This document shows, piece after piece, positions 22,637 to 33,220 of a DNA stretch of 64,000 nucleotides. Source of the DNA: Casuarina equisetifolia. Lineage: Eukaryota > Streptophyta > Magnoliopsida > Fagales > Casuarinaceae. The notes under the pieces are model-generated. The model was given only the letters and a program-made list of their open reading frames with translations. It did not search any database and was not told where the DNA came from. The stretch is from assembly GCA_028551475.1 (NCBI GenBank), contig CM052360.1, positions 20,866,682-20,930,681 of the forward strand, given 5' to 3'. The stretch's first letter is position 1. Each line of letters begins with the position of its first letter. A program made the translations under genes and the position numbers.

Positions 22637-25347
22637 CATTTTCTCTCAGAGGAGCAGTTTCTGTAAATCATTCGTTGTTTTAATATCAATTTTCTTATAG
22701 AGCCAAAGTTTGTGTTTGTCGTACATATGAGATTAATCCTCCACTTGGGAAACAATAGTTGTTCTTTTAGCAATATTTGAAACAAAAGGAGGAAAACCAC
22801 TCTGTTCTTCAGGAAGATGAAGAGGACTAAAATAATCGCTCAGTGGTATTAGGTGCTTGATTGACAAGGTAACCCAGGTGTTAACTGTTGGTTGTTTGTC
22901 CTGTCTTGGGTTGAATTATACAGTTGTTAATAGATAAAGAATGATATTCTTCAAGATGTCAACGGCTAGGTTTACATAAGATATTGTCTTTGCTTGGCAT
23001 ATGCCCAAGCGTTCTCAAATCTTGGAATCATTTGTCTTTTTCTTCATAGTTTCGAACAAGCACGAGCGATATTAAGTTTCTTTTCCATGGCAACTTGTGG
23101 AGGAGGTTTACATTAATGGGCATTTGAGGACGAATATTGACATGTGAGCACATGGTGGGCGAGGGCCATGTTCCGTTGGATGGACCATTTATACGTTGGA
23201 AGTTTTTAAATTAATTTTTAGGCTAGATTTCAACTCTTGTTAGAAAATGCATTCATTCATTAAAATTGGGTGGTAAAGGAGTGAAACACATTTCATTTTA
23301 AAAAGGATTTTCAAGTAAGATTGAGATAATATGAGATGGTTCGTATTATTTGTACCATGTTTTTCTTATAAATTATGTGGGCTATAGGTTTCAATTGTAG
23401 TTAGTATGTAACCTTATAAATTACTTTGGGTTAGGGTTTTCTGCAGCTAAGTGCTATTTTTGGATTTGAATTTTGATATTATATCTAAAAACTTATTCTC
23501 TCCTAATTTTGATATTTCATTTTAAAAAATTTTCAAACAAAATTTAAACCATATGAAACAATGGAGGCTAATTTTCTGTTTATTTTTCTTCTTGGACTTT
23601 AGCTGCTAGCTCCACCGCAAGCAGCCTGTGCTGGGAACAGGCCTGATCTATGCACCGAAAAAGGAAGGGGATGCAGAGGGTTAGACATGCGAATGAATAG
23701 AAGTATTTTATATGGGTGCAAGTTGTTATTAGTGATCCAGAATTCTTGCCTAGATATGATTGTTTACCTGGTGCCTTTCCCCTTCTATCTTCTGCAGTTC
23801 CTGCCCTTGACTCAGATCGTCAATTTGTGTTCTGCTATGCACATGGAGGCAAGTTAGTTAGACCTCTTAATCATTGACCTGAAAAAATCCAGGGAAAAAA
23901 AAGCATTGACCTAGATATTAAAGAACCTCCTTAAAGCGTTCTATATAAAGATATAACATAGGATATAATAAGAAACAACACATGGATTCCTCTATTTGGC
24001 CTTCTTCATTTCTTCCCATAGCACGAAGCATTTTGTCTCTATTGGATGCTAAAAGGAGAAGGAAAGGTAAGGAATCAAAATGATCGAGGAAGGAATTTCC
24101 TAGCTTTGGACGTGACGAACCTGGTGGATTTTAGACTTGTCCATAGTCATTTCTTCCCGATTCTTATTACAATTTATTTCCTAGCTTTAATTATTTAGTT
24201 ACAATATTATTATTTAGGCTTAAAAACTACATTTGACAAATTTCAAAACTCTTGCCAAAAATTATTACAATTTATAGACTTTATTTCCCTAATTGATGAA
24301 ATCTTACCTCTAACATCATTTTTGATTTTAGCAATAATGGTTGAGTTTTCTAAATTTTTATAATTGTATCTTCTTCTATTCCTTTATCACCAAATATGAT
24401 ATAATGTAACTTTGAAGGATACACTAAATAGGGTTGTTGCAAAACTATTATATTTAATAGATCTAATTATCTAATGTACTTCTACTCTTTATTGTTTAAT
24501 TCTTTAAGATAATCCATTAGTGTAGTAGAATCTACAAATATATTTGAGAACCTACAATTGAATAATAAATGTTCTTGCTATTTTTCTTGTTGTGTTGACA
24601 AAAAAGGCATTATAGTAAGTTTTTGTAAGAGTTTTATAATTTTGAAATATATTTTTTGAGCTTAGATAATAATGTTATAGTACAACAAGGCCTTCTTAAG
24701 AGCATTGGTGATTGGAATTTTAAACTGCAATGGATGATTAAAGCAACTAAGAGAAAATATTTGGCTGTAAAGCTTCTTAAATTTTATTTCTTAGCATGTC
24801 TCTGTTGTATATGATTTGAATATAATCATAAATTTTTTTAAAATAAGACTGTTGATATACTAATTTTGTTGGCTATAATCCAAAAGTAATTTGTGGAAGA
24901 GCATATCTATTTAGTAACATTAAATTCTGTGAGAGAAATATTTTATTGTGTTATAGCTGAAGAATTTCAAATTTTGTTTTCTTTTAGATAAATTGTAATA
25001 CTGAGGTATACTCTTAAATTTTTGTATTCTTTTATTTTTTAATGAATAAACTCACATATTTATAAAAATGTTATAACTAAACAATTTTTTACTACAATTG
25101 ATAATATATAATATTTTATGTTTGCAAAAAAGAAAAATTCCCAAATAAAATAAACAACCATTCAACCTGCTAATTGGTAATACTAGATAATCCATCAAGA
25201 AATTACAGAGATGGTAATAAGACCATAGAAACATGAGCTCGTTTAATATTGGAAGTACAACTATTATCTAAACGAGTGAAATAAAAGAACAAAGAATAAT
25301 TGTTCTTCACGTCCCATATGTGGTCATTCTTCTATCATTGCTACCTC
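22637..25347. other. AT-rich intergenic DNA; right end resembles the GLP-array flank
   Basis: No gene was found. From about 24620 onward the DNA matches, at low identity, the AT-rich stretch lying between GLP and B3 in each array unit (compare about 24640-24800 with 29560-29640, and 25221-25330 with 30560-30690). This is therefore part of an older, diverged duplication unit whose GLP has been lost. Confidence 0.5.
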
Positions 25348-26070
25348 TTATTTGTCATTATCATCGCTTCTTTCGCCATCGTTTCTTTTGACCACAACAA
25401 GAGCCATACCAAGCTTTTGATCAAGGCCGACTCGAAAAGACCAAACTTGAACTAAGTCATTTTTCTTGAGGTTGTTGTCTTTAGAAACTTTATTCCAATG
25501 AGTTTTTAGAACATATGACGAGCTTATCTTCCCCGAGGGCTTAGGCATATCCCATTGCCTTAAAACCATCGTATGCGAGTTATGCAAGGGTTCGATGAAT
25601 GGAACATCCATTGGATATTGTTGTGCGAGACGTACTCTCTCCACTTCGCTCAAGAAACTCCCATTGATCTGCTTGAGAGGCATGGATAATCGGTTGCTAC
25701 CCTTATTCAAATCAGAGTCATAAAGGACCTTTTCTATGACCATGGCCACCCTAGTTCCACCCATCTCCTTGATACGATGCTTAAACTCCTCAGGCAAGTC
25801 AGTTTTTGGCCCTGGCCTATTCTTCATAGTCAAGCGGGCCCTCTTTTTGGTACTTCTGTGGGTTGTCAAGGGCGTCAATTCATCTCCACGAAAGCCGTTC
25901 TTCTTTGTAATGGCCACAGGCTTGTTCTTGGATTCTTTCTTGGAAGATTCTTCTTTTTCTTGGTCCAACACATAGGAAGCAACATTTGCGAGGAGGGAAA
26001 GATCTTCAAAGAGCGGATCCCCACATGAACCCTCGAACTTGTTACTCTTCGGGGAAAAGTTATCGTCCAT
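25348..26070 (-). CDS. B3 domain protein, DUF313 type
   Basis: The protein has 240 residues from the first ATG (MDDNFSPKSNKFEGSC). The frame stays open further upstream, through KNSHRKKKSKVCPFLGSRKQ, to an acceptor-like TTTTTGCAG at about 26138, so an extra 5' exon is possible. The N-terminal third is charged and basic (SSKKESKNK, STKKRAR). The B3/DUF313 domain spans about 92-228, with LPEEFKHRI, MVIEKVLYDSDL, RLSMPLKQI, VLRQWDMPK, YVLKTHWNKVSKDNNLKKND and VQVWSFR. B3 proteins are nuclear DNA-binding factors; targets in this subgroup are mostly unknown. It is the only intact copy here. Four broken copies lie inside the GLP array in the same orientation relative to the GLPs. Confidence 0.82.
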   Translation of the reverse strand: MDDNFSPKSNKFEGSCGDPLFEDLSLLANVASYVLDQEKEESSKKESKNKPVAITKKNGFRGDELTPLTTHRSTKKRARLTMKNRPGPKTDLPEEFKHRIKEMGGTRVAMVIEKVLYDSDLNKGSNRLSMPLKQINGSFLSEVERVRLAQQYPMDVPFIEPLHNSHTMVLRQWDMPKPSGKISSSYVLKTHWNKVSKDNNLKKNDLVQVWSFRVGLDQKLGMALVVVKRNDGERSDDNDK

Positions 26071-26136
26071 CTGTTGTTTTCTTGAACCGAGGAATGGACA
26101 AACCTTCGATTTCTTTTTTCGATGGCTGTTTTTCAC

Positions 26137-27229
26137 TCTGCAAAAAGTAAAATATGCATGTTATTTGTAGAAGATATAAACAAGAGGGAAACGAAATTTC
26201 GCCTATAAAAAAAAGGAGGCAATTTTTTTTGTTTGAAATAGTTCACATTTAAGAAATTACAAAGCTTCACCTTCAATCACAATACAATTCATTATTTTTC
26301 TTTGTCCATGTTTCTTATTAAATGGTCCTAATAGGATTGGGTTTTAGACTCCTAAAACAACTAGATTTTGGTCATTCAAAATTTAAATTTTGTAGGAGTT
26401 TTGAAAATTTTCAAACGAAAATTTTAGACCAAAGTGATAGATGTTTGATTGTGTTATTTTGTATTACAAATTTTGGATATAGAATTATATGGAATTTTAA
26501 AAAAATCATAAATCATGAATTAATTATATAAAAATTCCAACTATGGCATAGGACTCTTTTTGAACGATTGGACTAAAGCTTATCCTTTGGTTCTTGTTCA
26601 AGATAGCTACTACAAGAAGACCATTCAATTAAACAACTACAAAAATTTCTTCTACCACCCTTGACAACTATTATTCATACAAAGGAATGTCCTATTACTT
26701 GCAAATCCACTTTTAAATTGAAATGAATTTCTAACAATTTGGTAGAGCTTTTTCCCTTGGATATCTTGTAACTCATGCCTTTCTCTTAAAATGCTAATGT
26801 AACTTTTGCAGTGAATAGGCAAGTTTTACTTGTTAATCATCTACCTAAAAATGTCTGGAAAAAAGAAAAAGAAGCATTGATTTTCATATTAAGGAACCTC
26901 TTAGAAAATGTTTTGTAAATTGATATAATGAATGATACGATAAACAAACAATACATGGGTTCCTATAAGCTGGGCTTCTTTATTTTCCCTCTCTATCACA
27001 AGACCACGTTTTGTCTCCATATGGTGTGAAAAAGATATGGGGACTAGTGAAGGAAGGATAAGAAAGAAAAAATAGTCAACAAAGAAAATTTTAGTTGTTT
27101 GTATGTGGAGGACAAAAGTTTCGTACCAAAAACTTGAACTCATTTTTGAATTGGGTCTTTGAGCTTTTTAACTTAGTATTAGAGCCTAGATTAAATATGC
27201 TTTACCTTGTACAACCTTAAATACACATA
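26137..27229. other. Flank between B3 and the GLP1 upstream block
   Basis: This is AT-rich DNA whose first part (about 26200-26560) is homologous to the DNA 5' of each B3 pseudogene copy (31430-31900 and equivalents) and to 62380-62500. No gene was recognised. Confidence 0.5.
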
Positions 27230-28143
27230 TTTCAAGCAATAAAACTATGGGAATTACAAATAATTTTTTAGACAATGAAAAATGTGGTAAAATGATTTTT
27301 TTTTTCTAGATAATGTATTATATTTATTATCCATGAATATACTTCTTTTCCTTACAAGTTGAATTTGAAACAAATGGTAAAGTTTTCAACAATTGAACTG
27401 GATTTTCTTCCTTCGGTAGCCAAAGGTGACGAGGACCCCTAGGGACCTTTTTAAAGAACAATAGACTTTTTTTTTTTTTTTTTAACAACTGATGAAAGCC
27501 ACGCCAGAACTTCACTGTTCTCTTAGCTGAAGAGGTCAAATTTGGATGATTTTTTTTTTGTACGTGGCCGTAGCAGTCGTGGAAGAATGAATAACCCATT
27601 AAATAAAACACTTGACTTGTTTTGAACGAGCAAACGAAGTGGTTAGGGAACGAGCCAGCCACCGAATAAACATTTATCAAATCTATCTTCTCCAGGAAGT
27701 TAGAAGATAGACGCGTAAAGTTCCTTTTTTTGGCCATTTCCACCTTGAATATCAATTCAAGATGACTATATTTTTTTCTCACTTAACCAGCCAGTTTGGT
27801 AGTGAGTTAGTGGGATCCCAGTCATAAGGTTGGGATTTGATACTGTGAGTCTGGATGCATGAGTTTTAATATTCAAAAATTAATTTTTATTTTTATTTTA
27901 AAAATGAGGTGTTCCCCTTAGCCTATTGGCAAAAGCGCCAAGTGCCATTGGCTTAGGAGTTAAAGACACTTTTACTCTTTTTGTGTATAAGTTGTAATAA
28001 AAAATAATATATATATATTTAAAGAGCCATGATACTTTCAACCGGGAATTAGCCAAAGCAACATCAGAATCTTTTACAAACACTTACCAAGTCGTATCTC
28101 CTCCGTGAAAGCAAGAACATAGACCCGTTCAGTTACTCGCCCT
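27230..28143 (+). repeat. Class I GLP upstream block (GLP1 copy)
   Basis: This is homologous to 62905-63563 upstream of GLP8. Shared landmarks are an AAAACT-AGACAAT stretch, the CTTACAAGTTGAATTT segment and the AGCTGAAGAGGTCAAATTTG segment. It differs from the class II upstream regions of GLP2-5 and GLP7 except in the proximal few hundred bases. The GLP1 copy carries an extra insertion at about 27753-28028. Confidence 0.7.
27753..28028. mobile_element. Insertion of about 275 bp in the GLP1 promoter (SINE-like?)
   Basis: GLP8 and the other GLPs run directly from the ATCTCGAATATCAA segment into GATGCTTTCAAC. In GLP1 these are separated by about 275 bp. The two edges carry similar short words (AGATGACT and ATGATACT), as from a target duplication. 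Inside is GGTTGGGATTTGATACT, which resembles a tRNA-type B box, and an AT-rich right end. This fits a small non-autonomous element, but the family is not identified. Confidence 0.45.
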
Positions 28144-28150
28144 TATAAAT
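28144..28150 (+). promoter_or_regulatory. TATA box of GLP1
   Basis: TATAAAT lies 92 bp before the start codon and is conserved in position in nearly all GLP copies of the cluster. Confidence 0.7.
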
Positions 28151-28235
28151 AGTCGTGTTCCATTGCAACATTCATCGTCCCTCACCCAACAAGCAGGAGT
28201 ACACGAAATACAGAAAGAGAGAGACAACCTCAAAA

Positions 28236-29040
28236 ATGAAGAACGCCGTTCCAAAGTTCCTAGTAGCTGCCCTCCTCTTGGCTGTGGCATGCTCCATTGC
28301 TTCTGCCTATGACCCTAGCCCTCTGCAAGACTTTTGCGTTTCAACTAACAGTTCTGCTTCTGGAGGTATAGAGTCCTTTGAAGCATCTCAAGTTCTGATT
28401 TTCCTTGTGATATTACTCTGCATAATACTGTTTTGAACTCATTTATTTTCCCGTTAATGTGGAAGCATTCTAGCTCTGATATAACACTCTTTTTTTCCGT
28501 GCAGTATTTGTGAACGGAAAGTTCTGCAAGGATCCAAAACTTGTCAACGCCAACGACTTCTTCTTCTCGGGCTTAAACATTCCGGGGAACACCTCAAATC
28601 AACGAGGATCAAGCGTTAATCTTGTAAACGTGGACAAATTATTAGGCCTCAACACCTTAGGCATATCTTTGGCTCGCATAGACTTTGCACCATATGGGTT
28701 GAATCCTCCACACACCCACCCTCGTGGCACTGAGATTCTGGTAGTCGTAGAGGGTTCTCTGCTCGTCGGCTTTGTGACATCCAACCCAGAAAATCGCCTC
28801 ATCACCAAAGTTCTAAATGCAGGAGATGTGTTTGTCTTTCCAATCGGTCTGATTCACTTCCAGTTCAACGTGGGTAAGACAAATGCTGTTGCCTTTGCCG
28901 GTCTGAGTAGCCAGAATCCTGGCACCATCACTATCGCGAATGCTGTCTTTGGATCTGATCCTCCCATCAATCCTGATGTGCTTGCCAAGGCCTTCCAAGT
29001 GGACAAGAACGTGATTAATTATCTTCAGAAGCAATTCTGA
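28236..29040 (+). CDS. GLP: Germin-like protein 1 (class I promoter)
   Basis: Exons are 28236-28365 and 28505-29040, with a 139-bp intron splitting a Val codon (G|TA), giving 221 residues. A signal peptide (1-24, ending ASA) is followed by [10 protein letters not shown], typical of subfamily 1 GLPs. Cys34 and Cys51 form the expected N-terminal disulfide. The cupin metal ligands are His113, His115, Glu120 (in [11 protein letters not shown]) and His161 (in [16 protein letters not shown]). GLPs are secreted, cell-wall manganese proteins; many have superoxide dismutase activity and roles in defence, and oxalate oxidase activity is not assured. Residue 87 is Asp. Exon 2 and the 3' flank are almost identical to those of GLP2-4, while exon 1 and the intron are distinct. 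Confidence 0.93.
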
Positions 29041-30111
29041 TGGGAGAGTCTTCACAAAGAAGAAACTAAGTGTAATAGCCAATAACGAATCGTTTGATTA
29101 TTCAATTAAAGCTTGTTATTATTTCCGTTGTTGCAAATTCATAGCAACGACAATACGAATAAAATGATATTTCTTTTATATACCTTATTGAAGTGGTTGA
29201 GTGGTTATAGATGTTAAATATGTTTACCTTCAAATTTGGGACAACTCTACCTGCTGATAAGAGAATATGAAGGAGAATGATTTTTTCGTTTAAAGAACCC
29301 ATATTTGTCATTTTTAATAAATAAAATAGATTTATTTCTCTAATAGGTAGTTGTACATTATAAGACTAGAGGTACCTAAATTAAGTGCACATGCAACATC
29401 ATATCAAAGGTAAAATAACATCAGCTAACTTCAAAACACATTGAATATACAAGTTTTAAACTATTTTGGAAATTTTCCTAGCAATGTAGACTTGAAAAAA
29501 AATCACTGCTTTGTATTTTGCTGATAATTTGTTGCTCTTCCCTATTGGTGATATATATAAGTTTTAAATTATTAATAAAGAATTACAATGGATGATTAAA
29601 GTAACTAAAGGAAAATATTTAGTTACAAAGTTTCTTAAGATATCTTTTTTAATTTGCATTTATTGTATGTGAGTAAAACGGAATAGAAGATGATTTCATA
29701 ATAGAATAGTTAGCATTCTAATTCTATTGGCTAAAGTTAGAAAAATTGTATGAAGAAGAATTTCTTTGTTTCAAAATATAAAATCATCATGAGAAAATAT
29801 TATTTTGAGTGAGATTTGGAACTCTTAACCTTCACTTTTTGTTGTTGTTGTAATTTTTGTAGTTCTTATAATGTTAGGATATGCTTCTATGTTTTTGTAT
29901 ACTACATTTTATTAATGCAAACTCACATTTTTATAAATGAAAAAAATAGAGCAAGATTTCATAAATTAGGAAATCACAACCTATACATTTTTACAAGAGT
30001 TTTGAAAATTTTCAAATATAGTTTTTAAGCCTAGATAATAATATTGTAACCATATACTTTTGTATTTCATTGATAATATATAACACCAGACATTTCAATG
30101 AAAGAAATTAA

Positions 30112-30408
30112 TTCTTGAAATATTCTTATGAAAATGTCATTTTGGCTGAAATTTGAAGACTTTTAATTTCTATCCTTTTTTTAGTTTTCATAAGTATTAT
30201 AATGTTAGGGTATGTCCCTGTGTGTTTGAACATTAAATTTTTTTTAATTAAAATATAAGTTTGTATTAATAAAAAGTAGTATACAAAACTAGAGGGACAT
30301 ACTCCAGCATTACAAAATTTTGATAACTATGAAAAGATTGAGATTGGAAGCCTCCAAATCTCACTCAAAATGATATTTTCCTGTGAGAATTTTATATTTT
30401 GAAACAAA
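30112..30408. repeat. Foldback (inverted repeat), unit 1
   Basis: Two arms of about 115-130 bp face each other across an AT-rich spacer. The left arm contains ATGTTAGGGTATGTCCCT and the right arm contains AGGGACATACTCCAGCAT, with matching outer parts (GTCATTTTGG against CAAAATGATA). A third, direct copy of the arm lies at about 29768-29940. It is a possible MITE remnant. Confidence 0.6.
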
Positions 30409-30660
30409 GATGTTTGAATATTAATTTTATTAATGCAAACTTACCTTTTCACCTTAAATAAAAGAAAACTCCCAAATCAAATAAAAAACCATTCAACTTA
30501 CCAATGTGTAATACTAGATAACCCATAAAAAAAATTATAGAGACAGTAATAAGACCATTAAAACATGGGCTTGATTAAAATTGGAAGTACAACTATTATC
30601 TAGAGTAAAATAAAAGAACAAAGAATAAATGTTCTTACCGCCCCATTTGTTGTCATTCTT

Positions 30661-31412
30661 CTTAACTTTTTGTCATTATCATTGCTTCTATTGACATCAC
30701 CTCCGTCGACCACAACAAAAGCCTCAAAACCATCATATCCGAGTTATGAGTTTTCAATACATATCAGGGGCTTATCTTCCCTGAGGCCTTGGGCATATCC
30801 CATTGCGTTAAAACCATCATATGCGAGTTATGCGAGGGTTAGATGAATGGAGCGTCCGTTGGATATTGTTGTGCGAGATGTACTCTCTCCACTTCGCTCA
30901 AGAAACTCCCAATGACTTGCCTGAGAGGCATGTATAATCGACTGCTGTCCTTGTTCAAATCAGAGTCATAAAGGAATCCTTTTTTTTTTTAATGACCACG
31001 ACCACCCCAGTTCCACCCATGTCGTATACGACGCTTAATTTCCTCAGGCAAGTCTGTTTCCTGCATTGGCCTATTCTTCATCGTCCAGAGTGTCCTGTTT
31101 TTGGTACTTCTGTGGGTTGTCGTTGCAGTGCGCATTAATTCATTCGCATGAAAGCCATTTTTCTTCGTAATGGCCATGGGCTTAGTCTTGGATTCTTTCT
31201 TGGAAGATTTTTCTTTTTCTTGGTCATACAAGTCAGATGCAACACCTGCGAGGAGATAAAGATCTTCAAAGAGCGGATCCTTGCATGAACTCTCGAAATC
31301 GTTACACTTCAAGGAGAAATTATCATTCGTCTTTCATTTTCTTTAACCGGGGAATGGAGAAACGCTCGATTTCGAAATGAGTAGAAGGTTTTTTGGGGCT
31401 GTCTTTTCACTC
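30661..31412 (-). pseudogene. Broken B3/DUF313 gene, unit 1
   Basis: This is homologous along its length to the intact gene at 25348-26070. The N-terminal part is still open (31312-30989, with CKDPLFEDLYLLAGVAS and KKESKTKPMAITKKNGF). It then frameshifts at the start of the B3 domain (LPEEIKRRIRHGWNWGG), hits an expanded A-run (30979-30988, minus strand), and carries an internal partial duplication of the CATCATATGCGAGTTATG segment. Confidence 0.8.
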
Positions 31413-32634
31413 TATGCAAAAAAGTAAAGCATGCACGATATTTGTGGAAGACATAAAGAAGAGGGAAATGAAATTTTTCCCATAAAGAAAAGGAGGGAAA
31501 CGAAACTTTGAAATAATTCACATTTAAGAAATTGCAATACAATACAATTGAACCACAATACAATTTATTATTTTTTCCTTGTCCATGCTTTTTATTAAAT
31601 GGTCCTAACACCTGGAGTAAGAGGATTGGGTTGTAGACTCCTAAAACAATTAGATTTTGACGTTTCAAACCTTATTTTAATAAAAGAATATGACATTTTG
31701 ACTAATCTTACTAATTAGGGTGTAAGGCATATAAACTATATTAATTATTTGTAGGAGTTTTGAAAATTTTCAGATGAAAATTTTTAAACCTAGTTGATAG
31801 ATGTTTGATTGCATTATGTTTTATTATAAATTTTGGGATATAAAAATATATGACATTTAAAAAAATAAAAATTAAGTATTTAAAAATTCCAACAATAACA
31901 TAAAATTTAGTAGTTAGAAATTAAGACGCCTATTTCTCCATGTTAAAACTTATGTTTGTAAGAGCTTTTTCATGTTCTATATTGTGTGTTTGAAATGTTA
32001 TTTAGGTAGGATTCCAGCTATGGCATAAGACTTGTTTTAGATTAAAATGAATGGTAGAGAATATAGATCTGGACCGTAATTTTTGTTTTGATTTATATGA
32101 ATAAATAACTGCTTTCCCAGGAAAGGCTTATGCATTACAAAAGCTGGAAAAACCACACTATCCATATAAATAATATAGGCATCATTAACAGCCTTTGGAT
32201 GCCAAGATTTTAGTATATAGTTTTTACCTTATATTTTTATTTTATCTTTTGACTTTCAAAATTTTAAACCGGCTAAAAGGGTTTCAGCTGGCATTCATGC
32301 ATAGCCAATGAATTGAACTCCAAAAGTTTTCTCCCACCGGTAGTCAGAGAAGAGGAAGATCCCCTGGACTTGGCCCCGGGAACAGGCAGGATTTGGTGGT
32401 TAATTCTGCCATAGGGTTAAACTTTTATTTGATTTGGTCCTGCCCTATTCACAAATGATGACAGGGTCAACAAGGGGACAGCTTCAGTCCTTTCAATCTC
32501 AAATATGCATGACTGCTGAACTAATTTGGGAGTTGAACAAAGCTTCATAAAAAACGCAATAGTACCTTGTTTTGGACGAGCAAGCAAAGTGGATGGGGAA
32601 CGGGACGGCAATGGAATAAACATTTATCAAGTCG

Positions 32635-32870
32635 TGTCGGTACGTTATCGGCTTCGACTATGACCCGCTGCGGTCTACGTTCCCACAGAATCCCGCAGCT
32701 TCAGTTCTTTGTCGAGCGCTTCAGCGCCGAACACTGACGCCGACGGGGTCCGCTACCGGACCGCTTCGGCCCATTACAGTATAGAAGATCTAACGCTAAG
32801 TTCATTTGGGAAATGGTCTGATCTACCTTACAGCCGCAGTCGCATTCACGGGAAATATTCGGATTTGGAA
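32635..32870 (+). other. GC-rich protein-like block in class II GLP promoter, unit 1
   Basis: This is a GC-rich island in AT-rich DNA. One frame is open for about 50 codons and begins RYVIGFDYDPLRSTFP. The same frame is readable upstream of GLP7 (VIGFEYDPLRSTFP). It is absent from class I promoters. It sits between two direct copies of a proximal-promoter motif (about 32570-32633 and 32874-32940). No family was recognised. Confidence 0.5.
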
Positions 32871-33130
32871 TCATGTTTTGAACGAGCAAGAGAAGTGGTT
32901 AGAGAACGAGCGAGCCACTGAATAAACATATATCAAATCGTATCTTGTCCAGGAAGTTAGAAGATAGACGTCGTAAAGTTACTTTTTTGGCCATTTCCAT
33001 CTCGAATATCAACCAGTGATGCTTTCAACTGGGAATTAGCCAAAGCAAAATCAGAATCTTCTACAAACATTTACCAAGTCGTATCTCCTCCGTCAAAGCA
33101 AGAACATAGACCCGTTCAGTGACTCGTGCT

Positions 33131-33137
33131 TATAAAT
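33131..33137 (+). promoter_or_regulatory. TATA box of GLP2
   Basis: TATAAAT lies 90 bp before the start codon, with the same context as in GLP3-5. Confidence 0.7.
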
Positions 33138-33220
33138 AGTCGTGTTCCATTGCAACATTCATCGTTCCTCACCCAAAAAGCAGGAGTACACGAAATACAG
33201 AAAGAGAGACAACCCCAAAA

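Noticed and set aside
26071-26136. Start of the B3 gene at 26136
   Set aside because: That codon is GTG. The stretch may be coding only if an upstream exon is spliced to it, which is not shown.
29190-29260. Possible tRNA-like segment in the GLP 3' flank (GTGGTTGAGTGGTTATAG)
   Set aside because: There is a weak A-box resemblance only. No B box, anticodon arm or acceptor stem could be formed.
28599-29311. Minus-strand frames repeated opposite every GLP exon 2 and 3' flank
   Set aside because: Their conservation follows from the tandem repetition; they are shadows of the GLP coding strand or of non-coding DNA.
29816-30028. 70-codon frame repeated in each array unit
   Set aside because: It is low-complexity Phe/Tyr/Cys-rich translation of AT-rich repeat DNA overlapping the direct copy of the foldback arm.
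32417-32623. 68-codon minus-strand frame in the class II upstream region
   Set aside because: It has no similarity to a family and is present in copies only because the DNA is duplicated.
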